DNA from: Chryseobacterium turcicum
GTDB taxonomy: Bacteria; Bacteroidota; Bacteroidia; Flavobacteriales; Weeksellaceae
Direction: 5' to 3'
Assembly (NCBI RefSeq): GCF_021010565.1
Contig: NZ_JAJNAY010000002.1
Span: 186,001 to 250,000, forward strand
Length of the DNA stretch: 64,000 nucleotides
Shown piece after piece: positions 26,109 to 34,563 of the stretch (the first letter of the stretch is position 1; each line of letters opens with the position of its first letter). The notes below the pieces were generated by a model, which worked only from the letters and a program-made list of their open reading frames with translations, had not been told where the DNA came from and ran no database searches. The position numbers and the translations under genes were made by a program.

Positions 26109-26828
26109 CTACCATTTTGCTAATCTCTTCAAATACGCCTGTACCGTATTTTCCATTCCCATATATAACGCTTCTGAAACCAAAGCATGACCTATAGAAA
26201 CCTCTAAAAGATTGGGAATATTATCTGCAAAATATTTTAAATTTTCTAAACTTAAATCGTGACCCGCATTAATGCCTAAACCAAATTTCTCAGCTTCAAC
26301 TGCCGTTTCAACATATAATTTAATGGCTTCTTCTTTATTTTCAGAATATTTTGAAGCGTAAGCTTCTGTGTACAGTTCAATTCTGTCGGCTCCGGTTTCC
26401 GCGGCAAATTTTACCATTTCAGGATTTGGGTCTAAGAAAATTGAAGTTCTGATTCCTGCATTTTTAAATTCTGCAATGACAGATTTCAGAAAATCCATAT
26501 TTTTTTCGCAATCCCAACCGGCATTTGAAGTAATAGCATCATCAGCATCAGGAACTAAAGTTACCTGTTCCGGTTTTACTTCCAAAACCATATCAATAAA
26601 CTCTCTGTGCGGATTTCCTTCAATATTAAATTCTGTATGAACGATAGGCTTTAAATCGTACACATCTTTTCTTGTAATATGTCTTTCGTCAGGTCTTGGG
26701 TGAATAGTAATCCCATGCGCACCAAACTCCTGGATTTTAATTGCCGCTTCCGTTACGCTTGGTGTTTCCGCACCTCTTGCGTTTCTGATAGTTGCAATTT
26801 TATTAATGTTTACACTTAGTTTTGTCAT
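26109..26828 (-). CDS. pdxJ: pyridoxine 5'-phosphate synthase
   Basis: A TIM-barrel enzyme condensing 1-deoxyxylulose 5-phosphate with 3-amino-2-oxopropyl phosphate to make pyridoxine 5'-phosphate. 239 residues, normal length. The sequence opens with LSVNINKIATIRNARG; HGITIHPRPDERHI carries the catalytic histidine and the DERHI motif, then EFNIEGNP, QVTLVPD, FLDPNPEM, GADRIELYTE, and the LGINAGHDLSLENL phosphate-binding block. Probably monocistronic or read through to the hydrolase. Confidence 0.97.
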   Translation of the reverse strand: MTKLSVNINKIATIRNARGAETPSVTEAAIKIQEFGAHGITIHPRPDERHITRKDVYDLKPIVHTEFNIEGNPHREFIDMVLEVKPEQVTLVPDADDAITSNAGWDCEKNMDFLKSVIAEFKNAGIRTSIFLDPNPEMVKFAAETGADRIELYTEAYASKYSENKEEAIKLYVETAVEAEKFGLGINAGHDLSLENLKYFADNIPNLLEVSIGHALVSEALYMGMENTVQAYLKRLAKW

Positions 26829-26928
26829 TGTATTATTGAAGTTTGAGGTTTTAAATCAGAGTTTCAAATAGATTAAATAAAACTCAAAATTTGAGTCCTT
26901 CATTAATTAAAGTACAAAAATAAAAAAA

Positions 26929-26961
26929 CCACTCGAAAGTGGCTTTATAAATTTTTTTTTT
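26929..26961. terminator. hairpin upstream of pdxJ
   Basis: CCACTCGAAAGTGG is a perfect 5-bp stem with a CGAA tetraloop, A-rich on one side and followed on the plus strand by a long T run. Read leftward, it lies after mscS and would terminate that transcript. A 37-codon plus-strand frame and a 38-codon minus-strand frame start between it and mscS; neither is convincing. Confidence 0.6.
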
Positions 26962-27087
26962 AATTTCCTGTGAGTGCAAGTCTCAATACCAGAATAACGA
27001 TGTTTACAGTATATTTTTTAATCGCAGCATGGTTATTATTAAGCCTAAAATTAACCTTAACAATGTTTAATTCCACATTCAAAATAT

Positions 27088-28353
27088 TTATTTTGGCAAT
27101 CCTAATTGCATAATCTGAAGATCAAATTCTTTTGAGGCAACCAGTAAATGATCAAAAACGTCTGCCTGAATCTGCTCAAAACGCTGCCAATTTGAATCGT
27201 TGGTAAAGCAATAAATTTCCATTGGAAGCCCTTGTGTTGTAATTTCCAACTGACGAACCATAATGGTGCTTTCTTTATCGATTTCAGGATCATTTTCAAG
27301 ATACTTTTGAGCATAATATCTAAAAACTCCCACATTGGTAAGCTGTCTTCCGTTAATTATTTTGTCTTTATGCTGTATTGATTCTTTTTCCTGATTAATT
27401 TCAGAAATTTTATCATTCAGATAATCTGCTATAAGATTAATTTCTTTTAGACGTTCAATTTCTTCATTATTCAAAAATTTAAACGAATTGATATTAAAGA
27501 AAATAGATTTTTTAATTCTTCGGGTATTAGACTCAGACATTACCTGAAGATTTTTAATCTCAGTCGTCAACAAATCGTATGTTGGAATTGAAGAAATTGT
27601 TTTGTCGAAATTAGCAATTTTCGTGGTTAATAAGCTGATATCTAAAATATTTCCTTCAATATTATATTTAGGAATTCCGATCCAGTCGCCTACTTTCAAG
27701 CTTTTTGAGGTAGCAACGTGAATTCCGGTTACAAAACCTAAAATTGTATCTCTGAAAACTAAGACCAAAACTGCCGTTATTGCCCCTAAACTTCCAACAA
27801 TTGTAGTTCCTTTAATCCCAAAAACCACACAGATACTTACAATGGTAAATATAAAAATCCCTAAAATCTTTACCGTTTCAGAAATCGCATTAATGGCCAT
27901 TACCTTGTAAAAATCCTGTTGTATGGTAAAGTAGTTTCTGAATGCCGCCAAAGAGCGATATAACATTCCTGCAAGAATCATAACCAGTCCTAAATTTACT
28001 GATCTGATAATGAAAACCGTTGTCTGTTTTAAAGCTCCCACAAAAATAGATTCGTGCATAGAACCTACAATAACCAAAGCCGTAAAATGCGCTACCGAAT
28101 TTGTTATTCTAGACTGATAAATTGATTTTAAAATAGGAAATCTATTTTCATTTCTAAAAAAACGGAATATATAATTGATGATGATTTTAAAAATAAAATC
28201 CAGCAATAAAAAAATTGCTACCAATAAACTCAATTTAACGATAAGATGAAACACCCAATCGAGCCCTGAAGGAGAAATTTTACTGATGTAAATGTAAAGT
28301 TGCTCACTTATGTCCTGAAAAAAACTCTTGGTATCTTTTATTTCGTCTTTCAT
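27088..28353 (-). CDS. mechanosensitive channel of the MscS family
   Basis: A 421-residue inner membrane protein. Four or five predicted helices occupy residues 1-170. The pore and upper-beta region contains VVFGIKGTTIVGSLGAITAVLVLVFRDTILGFVTGI (in parts) and the hallmark LKVGDWIGIPKYNIEGNILDISLLTT near 225. The cytoplasmic part is longer than E. coli MscS and is charged (LNDKISEINQEKESIQHKD). It opens under membrane tension to release solutes after hypo-osmotic shock. A full -33/-7 promoter abuts its start codon. Confidence 0.92.
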   Translation of the reverse strand: MKDEIKDTKSFFQDISEQLYIYISKISPSGLDWVFHLIVKLSLLVAIFLLLDFIFKIIINYIFRFFRNENRFPILKSIYQSRITNSVAHFTALVIVGSMHESIFVGALKQTTVFIIRSVNLGLVMILAGMLYRSLAAFRNYFTIQQDFYKVMAINAISETVKILGIFIFTIVSICVVFGIKGTTIVGSLGAITAVLVLVFRDTILGFVTGIHVATSKSLKVGDWIGIPKYNIEGNILDISLLTTKIANFDKTISSIPTYDLLTTEIKNLQVMSESNTRRIKKSIFFNINSFKFLNNEEIERLKEINLIADYLNDKISEINQEKESIQHKDKIINGRQLTNVGVFRYYAQKYLENDPEIDKESTIMVRQLEITTQGLPMEIYCFTNDSNWQRFEQIQADVFDHLLVASKEFDLQIMQLGLPK

Positions 28354-28359
28354 TTATAA

Positions 28360-28389
28360 CAAATTTAATAAAATTAAGATGTATTGCAA
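28360..28389 (-). promoter_or_regulatory. mscS promoter, leaderless arrangement
   Basis: On the minus strand, TTG (28389-28387) and TAAATTTG (28367-28360) are separated by 19 nt, an ideal Bacteroidota promoter. Only 6 nt separate the -7 box from the ATG at 28353. Confidence 0.7.
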
Positions 28390-28522
28390 CCCTAATCAAA
28401 TAAGAGTTTTCAACAAAATTAATCAAACATAAATAATAATTACATAAAAATAAATCAATAATAAAATCAAATTAATAATAAAATTGTTAATTTAGTACTA
28501 TAAACCATAAAAACTATATCTT

Positions 28523-29701
28523 ATGAAAAACCTCAATTTATTATTGATTTTCATCATTCTCTTATCATTTGGATCGTGTCGATCAGATTCTGAAACCCCC
28601 ACCGAAGTTAAAGTCGACAATACCGTAAAAACCGGTAAACTTTCAGGAAAAGTAATGTCCCAAAATGGTACCAAACCTATTGGAGGCGCATCAATTTTCA
28701 CATTTGATGACAAATACAAGATTTATCACACCATTTCAGATTCTGATGGTAACTTTACCTTAGAAGCTCCCGTTGGAAACCAAACCATCCATATCCAAAC
28801 TGGTAATGGTAGTAATTTCCGTACCGAAATTGCAACTACAGTAAAAAATAATGAAACCGTCAACCTGAACGCCAACCAAACAAAACTAAATCAGGTTGCC
28901 AAAATAGCGTATCTAAAAGGATCGTATGACAAAATTGAAGACATTATTCAGAATTTAGGTTATAATGCTACTTTAATTACCAATGCAGATCTTGCTAACA
29001 TCAATACCATTGCTCAGTATGATATTATTTTTCTGAATTGTGGCTCTAGAAATTACAGCGCAAACCAATCACTTTATCCTGCAATTGACGCTAATTTGGC
29101 TATTTTTGTAGCAAATGGCGGAAGTATTTATGCTTCAGACTGGGATGTTTCCTATTTGGTAGGAGGAACAGATTACACAAGTAATTGTTCACCTGCGGGC
29201 GGATTTGTTCCCGATACAAAACTATGCTCAACAGACACAGGTTCTTCAGGAATTATTCCAGCAACGGTAAACAATGCAGGATTATCAACTGCTTTAGGAT
29301 TTAATACTTTAAATATCGATTTTGATTTAGGTGCTTGGCAAAAAATCACCAACTACGATCCTGCTTATTGGGAAGTTTTGGTTAAAGAAACCTCATCAAA
29401 CAGTCCTTTAATGATTAGAACCAATCATTTTACAGCAACCGGAATTCCGACAACTCCAATTGGAAATGCTCCGAATTCTACGTTTACTACCGTTTGTATT
29501 ACTCTTCCGGGAAATATTCAAATCAGTATTTCTGTTCCTACGATTACAGTTCCTTACTTGGTCGCTTTAGGCGCAACAGTGGGACCTTGTTCCGGGCCAA
29601 CAAACAGTGGATATATCTACTATACAAGTTTCCACAATCATGCTACAGGAAACATTGGTAATGCAGGAGTAATTTTACAGTACGTAATTTTAAATCTTTA
29701 A
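28523..29701 (+). CDS. lipoprotein with carboxypeptidase-regulatory-like domain
   Basis: A 392-residue lipoprotein. The lipobox LSFGSC is followed by acidic RSDSETPTE, a pattern compatible with surface export in flavobacteria. Residues about 40-105 form a carboxypeptidase-regulatory-like beta sandwich (KLSGKVMSQNGTKPIGGA, SDSDGNFTLEAPVGN). Residues about 115-390 contain KIAYLKGSYDKIEDIIQNLGYNATLI (in parts), IIFLNCG and a FVANGGSIYASDWD segment, resembling the glutamine amidotransferase-like fold often fused to such domains. No catalytic function can be assigned. Monocistronic with a terminator. Confidence 0.82.
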   Translation: MKNLNLLLIFIILLSFGSCRSDSETPTEVKVDNTVKTGKLSGKVMSQNGTKPIGGASIFTFDDKYKIYHTISDSDGNFTLEAPVGNQTIHIQTGNGSNFRTEIATTVKNNETVNLNANQTKLNQVAKIAYLKGSYDKIEDIIQNLGYNATLITNADLANINTIAQYDIIFLNCGSRNYSANQSLYPAIDANLAIFVANGGSIYASDWDVSYLVGGTDYTSNCSPAGGFVPDTKLCSTDTGSSGIIPATVNNAGLSTALGFNTLNIDFDLGAWQKITNYDPAYWEVLVKETSSNSPLMIRTNHFTATGIPTTPIGNAPNSTFTTVCITLPGNIQISISVPTITVPYLVALGATVGPCSGPTNSGYIYYTSFHNHATGNIGNAGVILQYVILNL

Positions 29702-29726
29702 GAATCGGCTCAAAAATTGATACCTA

Positions 29727-29754
29727 AAAAGTGGCTGCAAAGTCACTTTTTTTA
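29727..29754 (+). terminator. terminator of the lipoprotein gene at 28523
   Basis: AAAAAGTG pairs with CACTTTTT around a nine-base loop and runs into a T tract. Confidence 0.75.
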
Positions 29755-29765
29755 TTGCAACAAAT

Positions 29766-30257
29766 ATGGATCATTCTTTAATTTCGTTTTTAAGTATTGT
29801 TTTACTTATCCTAGGAATCTTAGGAACTTTTTTACCGGTTTTACCTGGGCTTGTTTTAAGTCTTGCAGGATTATTAATTTATAAATACGGAACAGATTCT
29901 GACCTTTCAATTCTTTACATTTGGGCATTCGTTATTCTGACTCTTGCTTCGGCAGTTTTGAATTATGTAATACCAGCAAAAACCAACAGAAAATATGGCG
30001 GAACACGTTGGGGAAGCATAGGTTCAATTATAGGAACCATCGTAGGTTTATTTTTACCAATTCCTCTAGGATTTCTGGTAGGAATGTTTGCCGGAGTTTT
30101 CATTGGTGAACTTCTGCATGACAGAAAAGACATCAATAAAGCATTAAAATCAACAAAAGGTGCTTTTATAGGATTTATTTATGGAACAGGATTTAGTTTA
30201 GTGGTAGGAATTGCAATGCTTTTAGTTGTAATTTTGGATATTATTAATGTCATATAA
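29766..30257 (+). CDS. DUF456 domain-containing membrane protein
   Basis: A 163-residue inner membrane protein with about five helices. The glycine-rich GILGTFLPVLPGLVLSLAGLLIY, YVIPAKTNRKYGGTRWGSIGS and LFLPIPLGFLVGMFAGVFIGEL segments (each recognised in part) are the DUF456 signature, a family of unknown function with glycine-zipper-like helices. The gene overlaps or abuts the following lipoprotein gene, which starts 5 nt after its stop. Confidence 0.9.
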   Translation: MDHSLISFLSIVLLILGILGTFLPVLPGLVLSLAGLLIYKYGTDSDLSILYIWAFVILTLASAVLNYVIPAKTNRKYGGTRWGSIGSIIGTIVGLFLPIPLGFLVGMFAGVFIGELLHDRKDINKALKSTKGAFIGFIYGTGFSLVVGIAMLLVVILDIINVI

Positions 30258-30261
30258 AGAA

Positions 30262-30741
30262 ATGTATAAAAATATAATCGTAGGTTTGAGCTTTATCAGC
30301 TTAATACACTGTAATGCGCAGAAAGAAACCACAAAACAAACGGCACCCAAGCAAGCAACGATTGTGAATGAAACACCACTAAAAAAAGAAGGCAATATTA
30401 TCTATTTCCGTGAAGGCGAAAATAAATTTTTGCCAGAATTCCAAATGAATGTTACTTTCAAAGGTATTGCAGAAGACAGCCGTTGTCCTGAAGGAACTCA
30501 GTGCGTTTGGGCAGGAGTTGCCGTTGCGAATGTTGAATTCATGAGCACCACAAGCAGACCCATGATTTTACAATTATCAACCGCAGAAGTTAAAGGTAAA
30601 GATTACCACAAAACGCAATCTTTTAACGGGTATACTATTTCTTTAAAGGAAATCACCCCTTACCCAACATCACAAAAGGGTGCAAAACCTCTTTCGGGAA
30701 TGTATAAAATAGGAATTGAAATAAGCAAAGAAAATAATTAA
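30262..30741 (+). CDS. small secreted lipoprotein with CPEGTQCVWAG motif
   Basis: A 159-residue product from ATG 30262, chosen because it gives a lipoprotein signal (MYKNIIVGLSFISLIHC); an ATG at 30247 would overlap the DUF456 gene. After a low-complexity Lys/Thr/Gln linker comes a beta domain with the motif SRCPEGTQCVWAGVAVANVEF, known to me from many short Bacteroidota lipoproteins but without assigned function. The two cysteines in CPEGTQC could form a disulfide. It is convergent with ung, only 8 bp apart. Confidence 0.78.
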   Translation: MYKNIIVGLSFISLIHCNAQKETTKQTAPKQATIVNETPLKKEGNIIYFREGENKFLPEFQMNVTFKGIAEDSRCPEGTQCVWAGVAVANVEFMSTTSRPMILQLSTAEVKGKDYHKTQSFNGYTISLKEITPYPTSQKGAKPLSGMYKIGIEISKENN

Positions 30742-30749
30742 AAAAAATA

Positions 30750-31400
30750 TTACCAAGAAATTAACTCCTTACCTTTCGAAGCCAGATATTCATTAATTTT
30801 CGAAAAAGGTTTACTTCCATAAAAACCTCGGTATACCGAAAAAGGTGATGGATGCGCAGATTTTAAAATAAAATGTTTAGCCGGATTGATTAATTCGGCT
30901 TTTTTTTGTGCAAAAGCTCCCCATAAAACGAAAACCACATTTTCTTTTTTATCAGAAATTTCTTTAATGATGAAATTTGTAAATTTTTCCCAACCTAAAT
31001 CTTTATGAGAGTTTGGGGAATGCGCACGAACGGTCAACGTTGCATTCAACAATAAAACACCTTGCTTTGCCCAATCATCTAATTCTTTTGAAGCACGCTC
31101 TACTCCTACATCATCTTTTAATTCTGTAAAAATATTTTTAAGCGATGGCGGAGCTTTAACCTGCTCTGAAACAGAAAAACACAAACCATTTGCCTGAAAA
31201 TCGTTATGATAAGGATCTTGCCCAATAATCACCACTTTTACATTTTCAAAAGCCGTTAAATCCAATGCTCTGAAAATTTGATTTTTTGGAGGAAAAACTT
31301 TTTCTGTTGCATATTCATGCTCTACTTTTCCCCAAAGTTTGGTAAAATATTCTGTGCTCTTTATAGATACTAAAGTTTCTTCCCAAGTTGACATATCCAT
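30750..31400 (-). CDS. ung: uracil-DNA glycosylase (family 1)
   Basis: Removes uracil from DNA to start base excision repair. 216 residues, normal for family 1. The catalytic GQDPYHNDFQANGLCFSV motif lies near residue 60, PPSLKNIF follows near 85, LLLNATLTVR and the final HPSPFSVYRGFYG leucine/histidine loop complete the active site. Two starts two codons apart are possible (31400, 31394). No terminator is evident between it and the convergent lipoprotein gene. Confidence 0.97.
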   Translation of the reverse strand: MDMSTWEETLVSIKSTEYFTKLWGKVEHEYATEKVFPPKNQIFRALDLTAFENVKVVIIGQDPYHNDFQANGLCFSVSEQVKAPPSLKNIFTELKDDVGVERASKELDDWAKQGVLLLNATLTVRAHSPNSHKDLGWEKFTNFIIKEISDKKENVVFVLWGAFAQKKAELINPAKHFILKSAHPSPFSVYRGFYGSKPFSKINEYLASKGKELISW

Positions 31401-31759
31401 ACTGTATAATCCTTTTCAAAGATATTAAACTTCTACCTATTTCACTTAATAAATTAACGATTCAAGCTAAAACTGACAAGAAAATTTCACTGACTTTCAT
31501 CACAAAAATATACCCAACATTTCACATGATTTATTTTTTTCACAAAGAAACGCCAATAATACTAACTAACATTCGTTAGGTTAATTTCATTCAAATAAAA
31601 TTCATAATTATTATTTAAAACTATTGATTAATATTCAAGCATTCAAAAACACAAGATTATTATCATATCAAAATATTAGCAATAATTAAACAGTAATTCG
31701 ACCTTTACAACACGAAAAACGATATACATTTAATAAAATAATCAATAATTTTTAAGAAT
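31401..31759. other. 359-bp intergenic region ahead of the YceI-porin unit
   Basis: AT-rich, with no credible gene: a 63-codon frame at 31388-31579 overlaps the ung start and has no family-like features. It contains the palindrome at 31566-31579. No clear TAnnTTTG box was found near the YceI start. Confidence 0.55.
31566..31579. promoter_or_regulatory. candidate operator palindrome
   Basis: CTAAC-ATTC-GTTAG is a perfect 5-bp inverted repeat with a 4-nt spacer, preceded by a direct ACTAACTAAC. The form resembles operators of TetR-family repressors. It lies 181 bp before the YceI start; no regulator gene is adjacent. Confidence 0.35.
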
Positions 31760-32296
31760 ATGAGAAATTTAAGAACATTCTTGAATGCAACAATTGTATG
31801 TGCAACTTTACTAATTTCACAATCAGCAATAGCTCAAAAAATAAATCAAAAATCGACATCGGTCATTATTAATGGAACCTCTTCACTTCATGATTGGGAA
31901 ATGACCGGATCATCGGCTACTTTCTCAGGAACTGTAAATGGAACTGCCATTTCAAATGCAACTTTTAGCATTCCTGTAAAAAATCTGTCGAGCACAAAAG
32001 GTAAAATGATGAATAATAAAGCCTACGCTGCTCTAAAAGCTGACAAGGCTCCCAACATTACTTTTACAGCAACATCAATTCCGGTTGGGAAAAGCAATCT
32101 TAATGGAAAAATGACCATCGCAGGAGTTTCAAAAAATGTAACCTTTCCTGTAACGGTAGTAAAAAATGCAAACACGTACACCATCAACGGAACAGAAACC
32201 CTAAAACTGTCAGACTTCGGAATGGAAAGACCAGGATTTATGGGAGTAAAAACAGGAGATGTAGTCACCGTAAAAGTGAATATTGTAGCAGAATAA
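31760..32296 (+). CDS. YceI-family periplasmic protein
   Basis: A 178-residue protein with a signal peptide (ending QSAIAQ) and a YceI lipocalin-like barrel. SVIINGTSSLHDWEM, FSGTVNG, FSIPVKNLSSTKGKMMNNKAYAALKADKAPNITFTA (in parts), GKMTIAGVSKNVTFPV and the C-terminal KLSDFGMERPGFMGVKTGDVVTV follow the family order. YceI proteins bind polyisoprenoids or other lipids in the periplasm. It begins a three-gene unit with a porin-like gene (29 bp later) and a second YceI-like gene. Confidence 0.92.
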   Translation: MRNLRTFLNATIVCATLLISQSAIAQKINQKSTSVIINGTSSLHDWEMTGSSATFSGTVNGTAISNATFSIPVKNLSSTKGKMMNNKAYAALKADKAPNITFTATSIPVGKSNLNGKMTIAGVSKNVTFPVTVVKNANTYTINGTETLKLSDFGMERPGFMGVKTGDVVTVKVNIVAE

Positions 32297-32324
32297 TTTT
32301 AAATAAACTAAAAAAATAAACAGT

Positions 32325-33596
32325 ATGAAATCAACGACTATAAAAATCGGTTTACTAAGCGCAATGATGCTTACAGGTACCGTCAATGCTCAGCAATTTC
32401 CACTAGATAATCTAAAACCAAGAGATCAGCGAGGAATGAATATGTTTGAAAATCCGAAAGATTCTATCACTACTTTTGAAAAACTAAAAGTAAGAGTAGG
32501 TGGAGCTTTTGCCTTACAATTTCAAGGTTTAAAACACGAAAGCGGAGCCGATCAAAATAATGCAGCAACACAATTGTACGATATTGGAAATAACTTTAAC
32601 CTACCTACAGCCAACTTAGATTTAGATGTTGCTTTGTATGATGGTATTAATTTACATTTAAGAACCTTCCTGTCTTCAAGACACCATAATGAAACTTATG
32701 TAAAAGGCGGATATATTCAGATTGATAAATTAGATTTCATTCAGAAAGATTTTTTAAGTGATTTTATGAAGCATGCGACCATTAAATTCGGTCATGATGA
32801 GATTAATTACGGTGATGTACACTTCAGAAGAAGCGATAATGCTTATACCACACAAAACCCGTTTGTAGGAAATTATTTGATGGATGCTTATGCTACAATG
32901 ATTTTCGCAGAATTATACTACCAAAGAGATGGTTTCATCGGAATGGGTGGGGTTACCAACGGAAGACTTAATCAGAATGCAACAGGAGGAACGAGCCCGT
33001 CAGTGTATGCTAAATTAGGATATGATAAACAACTTAATAATGATTTACGAGTTCGTTTAACAGGATCAGTTTACAATGCTGCAGACACGCAAAGACTTGA
33101 TTTTTATGATGGCGATAGAGCCGGATCAAGATATTATTTTGTGATGGAAAATGCCGCAGCAACATCTTCTGGAAACTTCAGATCAGGGCAGGTGGTACCG
33201 GATTTTAAAAACAAAACAACTTCATTTATGATTAACCCTTTCGTGAGATATAAAGGTCTTGAGTTTTTTGGAACTTTTGAAAGCGCATCAGGAAGAAATT
33301 TTCTGGAAACAGAAAGAAGAACCTGGAATCAGTACGCTGCTGAAGTTTTATACAGATTCGGGAATGAAGATAATCTTTATTTTGGCGGAAGATACAACTT
33401 GGTAAAAGGTGAGTTGGCAACCGGAAACAAAGTAGATATTACACGATATAATATTGGCGGAGGCTGGTTTATGACTAAAAACATTCTTGCCAAAGCAGAA
33501 TACGTCAACCAACAATACAACGGCTATCCTACAACAAGTATCTTAAATGATGGTGGTTTCAGCGGTTTTGTTTTGGAAGCAGCCATTTCATTCTAG
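32325..33596 (+). CDS. outer membrane beta-barrel porin-like protein
   Basis: A 423-residue protein with a signal peptide ending TVNAQ and alternating amphipathic strands throughout, ending in the aromatic terminus FVLEAAISF typical of outer membrane barrels. Segments such as GGAFALQFQGLKHESG, ATIKFGHDEINYGDVHFRRSDN and GPAF-less NPFVGNYLMDAYATM resemble the phosphate-selective porin O/P-like group of Bacteroidota, but no substrate can be assigned. It sits between two YceI-family genes. The YceI partners suggest a lipid- or redox-carrier-related role; that is inference. Confidence 0.8.
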   Translation: MKSTTIKIGLLSAMMLTGTVNAQQFPLDNLKPRDQRGMNMFENPKDSITTFEKLKVRVGGAFALQFQGLKHESGADQNNAATQLYDIGNNFNLPTANLDLDVALYDGINLHLRTFLSSRHHNETYVKGGYIQIDKLDFIQKDFLSDFMKHATIKFGHDEINYGDVHFRRSDNAYTTQNPFVGNYLMDAYATMIFAELYYQRDGFIGMGGVTNGRLNQNATGGTSPSVYAKLGYDKQLNNDLRVRLTGSVYNAADTQRLDFYDGDRAGSRYYFVMENAAATSSGNFRSGQVVPDFKNKTTSFMINPFVRYKGLEFFGTFESASGRNFLETERRTWNQYAAEVLYRFGNEDNLYFGGRYNLVKGELATGNKVDITRYNIGGGWFMTKNILAKAEYVNQQYNGYPTTSILNDGGFSGFVLEAAISF

Positions 33597-33661
33597 ATTT
33601 CATAACCAAAATTGGGGAAATGAATTGATGAATTATTTCCCTGATTTTAAAAACCAGAATT

Positions 33662-34162
33662 ATGAAAACCCTACTCTATATGGTTCTGTTTTTTTTCGGA
33701 ATTTTTATTTCAGCCCAAAGAAATTTCGTTCAGATTAACGGAAATACCAATATCAACAGCTTCAAATGTGTTAATAATTCTTTTAAAATATCAAATTTAG
33801 CAACCAATTTAAGCAATAAACAACTTCCAAATCTCAGTTTAAAGGTAGATGATTTTGATTGTCATCATAAAATGATGACCTCAGATTTTAAAAAGACGCT
33901 TTCTGCAGAAGAACATCCTTATTTAAATATAAAATTCTTGAATATTGATAAAAACAAAGACATTTACAATACTCAAATTGAAGTAAGAATGATGGACAGA
34001 ACTAAAATCTACAACATCACTTTATGTCTCGACAAAGGCAAACTTACAGGAAAAAGAAATGTGAAATTCAGTGACTTCAATATAAAACCTCCAAAAAAAA
34101 TGGGCGGAATGATTGTTGTAAAAGACGATCTGAATTTAATTTTCACACTAGATGCAAGTTAA
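33662..34162 (+). CDS. YceI-like secreted protein (divergent)
   Basis: A 166-residue protein with signal peptide (ending GIFISAQ). It is a distant YceI relative: INGNTNINSFKCVNNSF replaces the usual S-H-W strand, and HPYLNIKFLN, YNITLCLDKGKLTGKRNVKFSDFNI and PPKKMGGMIVVKDDLNLIF keep the barrel order (each seen in part). It carries cysteines at FKC, FDC and TLC that the upstream YceI protein lacks. It follows the porin gene by 65 bp and is closed by a terminator. Confidence 0.8.
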   Translation: MKTLLYMVLFFFGIFISAQRNFVQINGNTNINSFKCVNNSFKISNLATNLSNKQLPNLSLKVDDFDCHHKMMTSDFKKTLSAEEHPYLNIKFLNIDKNKDIYNTQIEVRMMDRTKIYNITLCLDKGKLTGKRNVKFSDFNIKPPKKMGGMIVVKDDLNLIFTLDAS

Positions 34163-34223
34163 AAAAAACATTCTATTACTATTTTTATACTTTCAATTAA
34201 TTTAAATCGGTTAATATTGAGAA

Positions 34224-34252
34224 GGTCTGTTGCTTTTGCGACAGGCTTTTTG
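34224..34252 (+). terminator. terminator of the YceI-porin-YceI unit
   Basis: GGTCTGTTGC pairs with GCGACAGGCT, two G-U pairs, TTTT loop, followed by T residues. Confidence 0.75.
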
Positions 34253-34555
34253 CTATTGAATCGTTTTTAATTTTAAGCAACTGTCTTTGCCAAAAGTTAT
34301 ATAATACAAACCTAAAAAAGGATTTCTTCCGCTCAGATTATAACGGCGAATTTCGTCTTTCCCAATTGTAAAATTAATTTTATTGGAACCGCACCAATCA
34401 ATCTTAGCTCTTAATTCATATTCTCCGGGTTCAACTTCAAACTCTTTAGATTCCCCATCTCTTAGTGATCCAATTTTTTCATTTCCTAAATAAATCTCTA
34501 TAGACCGTATTAAGTTTGAAAATTCCGTGGTACGGTTGATGATTATTTTTGCCAT
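34253..34555 (-). CDS. 100-residue beta-rich protein of unknown function
   Basis: A 100-residue cytoplasmic protein with no signal. It reads as a small beta sandwich: MAKIIINRTTEFSN, YLGNEKIGSLRDGESKEFEVEPGEYELRAKIDWCGSN (in parts), FTIGKDEIRRYNL. The pattern of NEKIG-turn, DGESKEFEV and PGEYELRAKIDWC resembles PEGA-like or similar short beta domains seen in flavobacteria, with no known function. It is 8 bp downstream of the GNAT gene and likely cotranscribed. Confidence 0.7.
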   Translation of the reverse strand: MAKIIINRTTEFSNLIRSIEIYLGNEKIGSLRDGESKEFEVEPGEYELRAKIDWCGSNKINFTIGKDEIRRYNLSGRNPFLGLYYITFGKDSCLKLKTIQ

Positions 34556-34563
34556 TCTATTAA

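Noticed and set aside
27000..27113. 37-codon plus-strand hydrophobic frame beginning ATG TTT ACA
   Set aside because: It overlaps the 3' end of mscS in antisense and has no promoter or terminator of its own; hydrophobicity alone in AT-rich DNA is weak evidence.
31388..31579. 63-codon frame ahead of the YceI unit
   Set aside because: Overlaps the ung start on the other strand and crosses the palindrome; no recognisable features.
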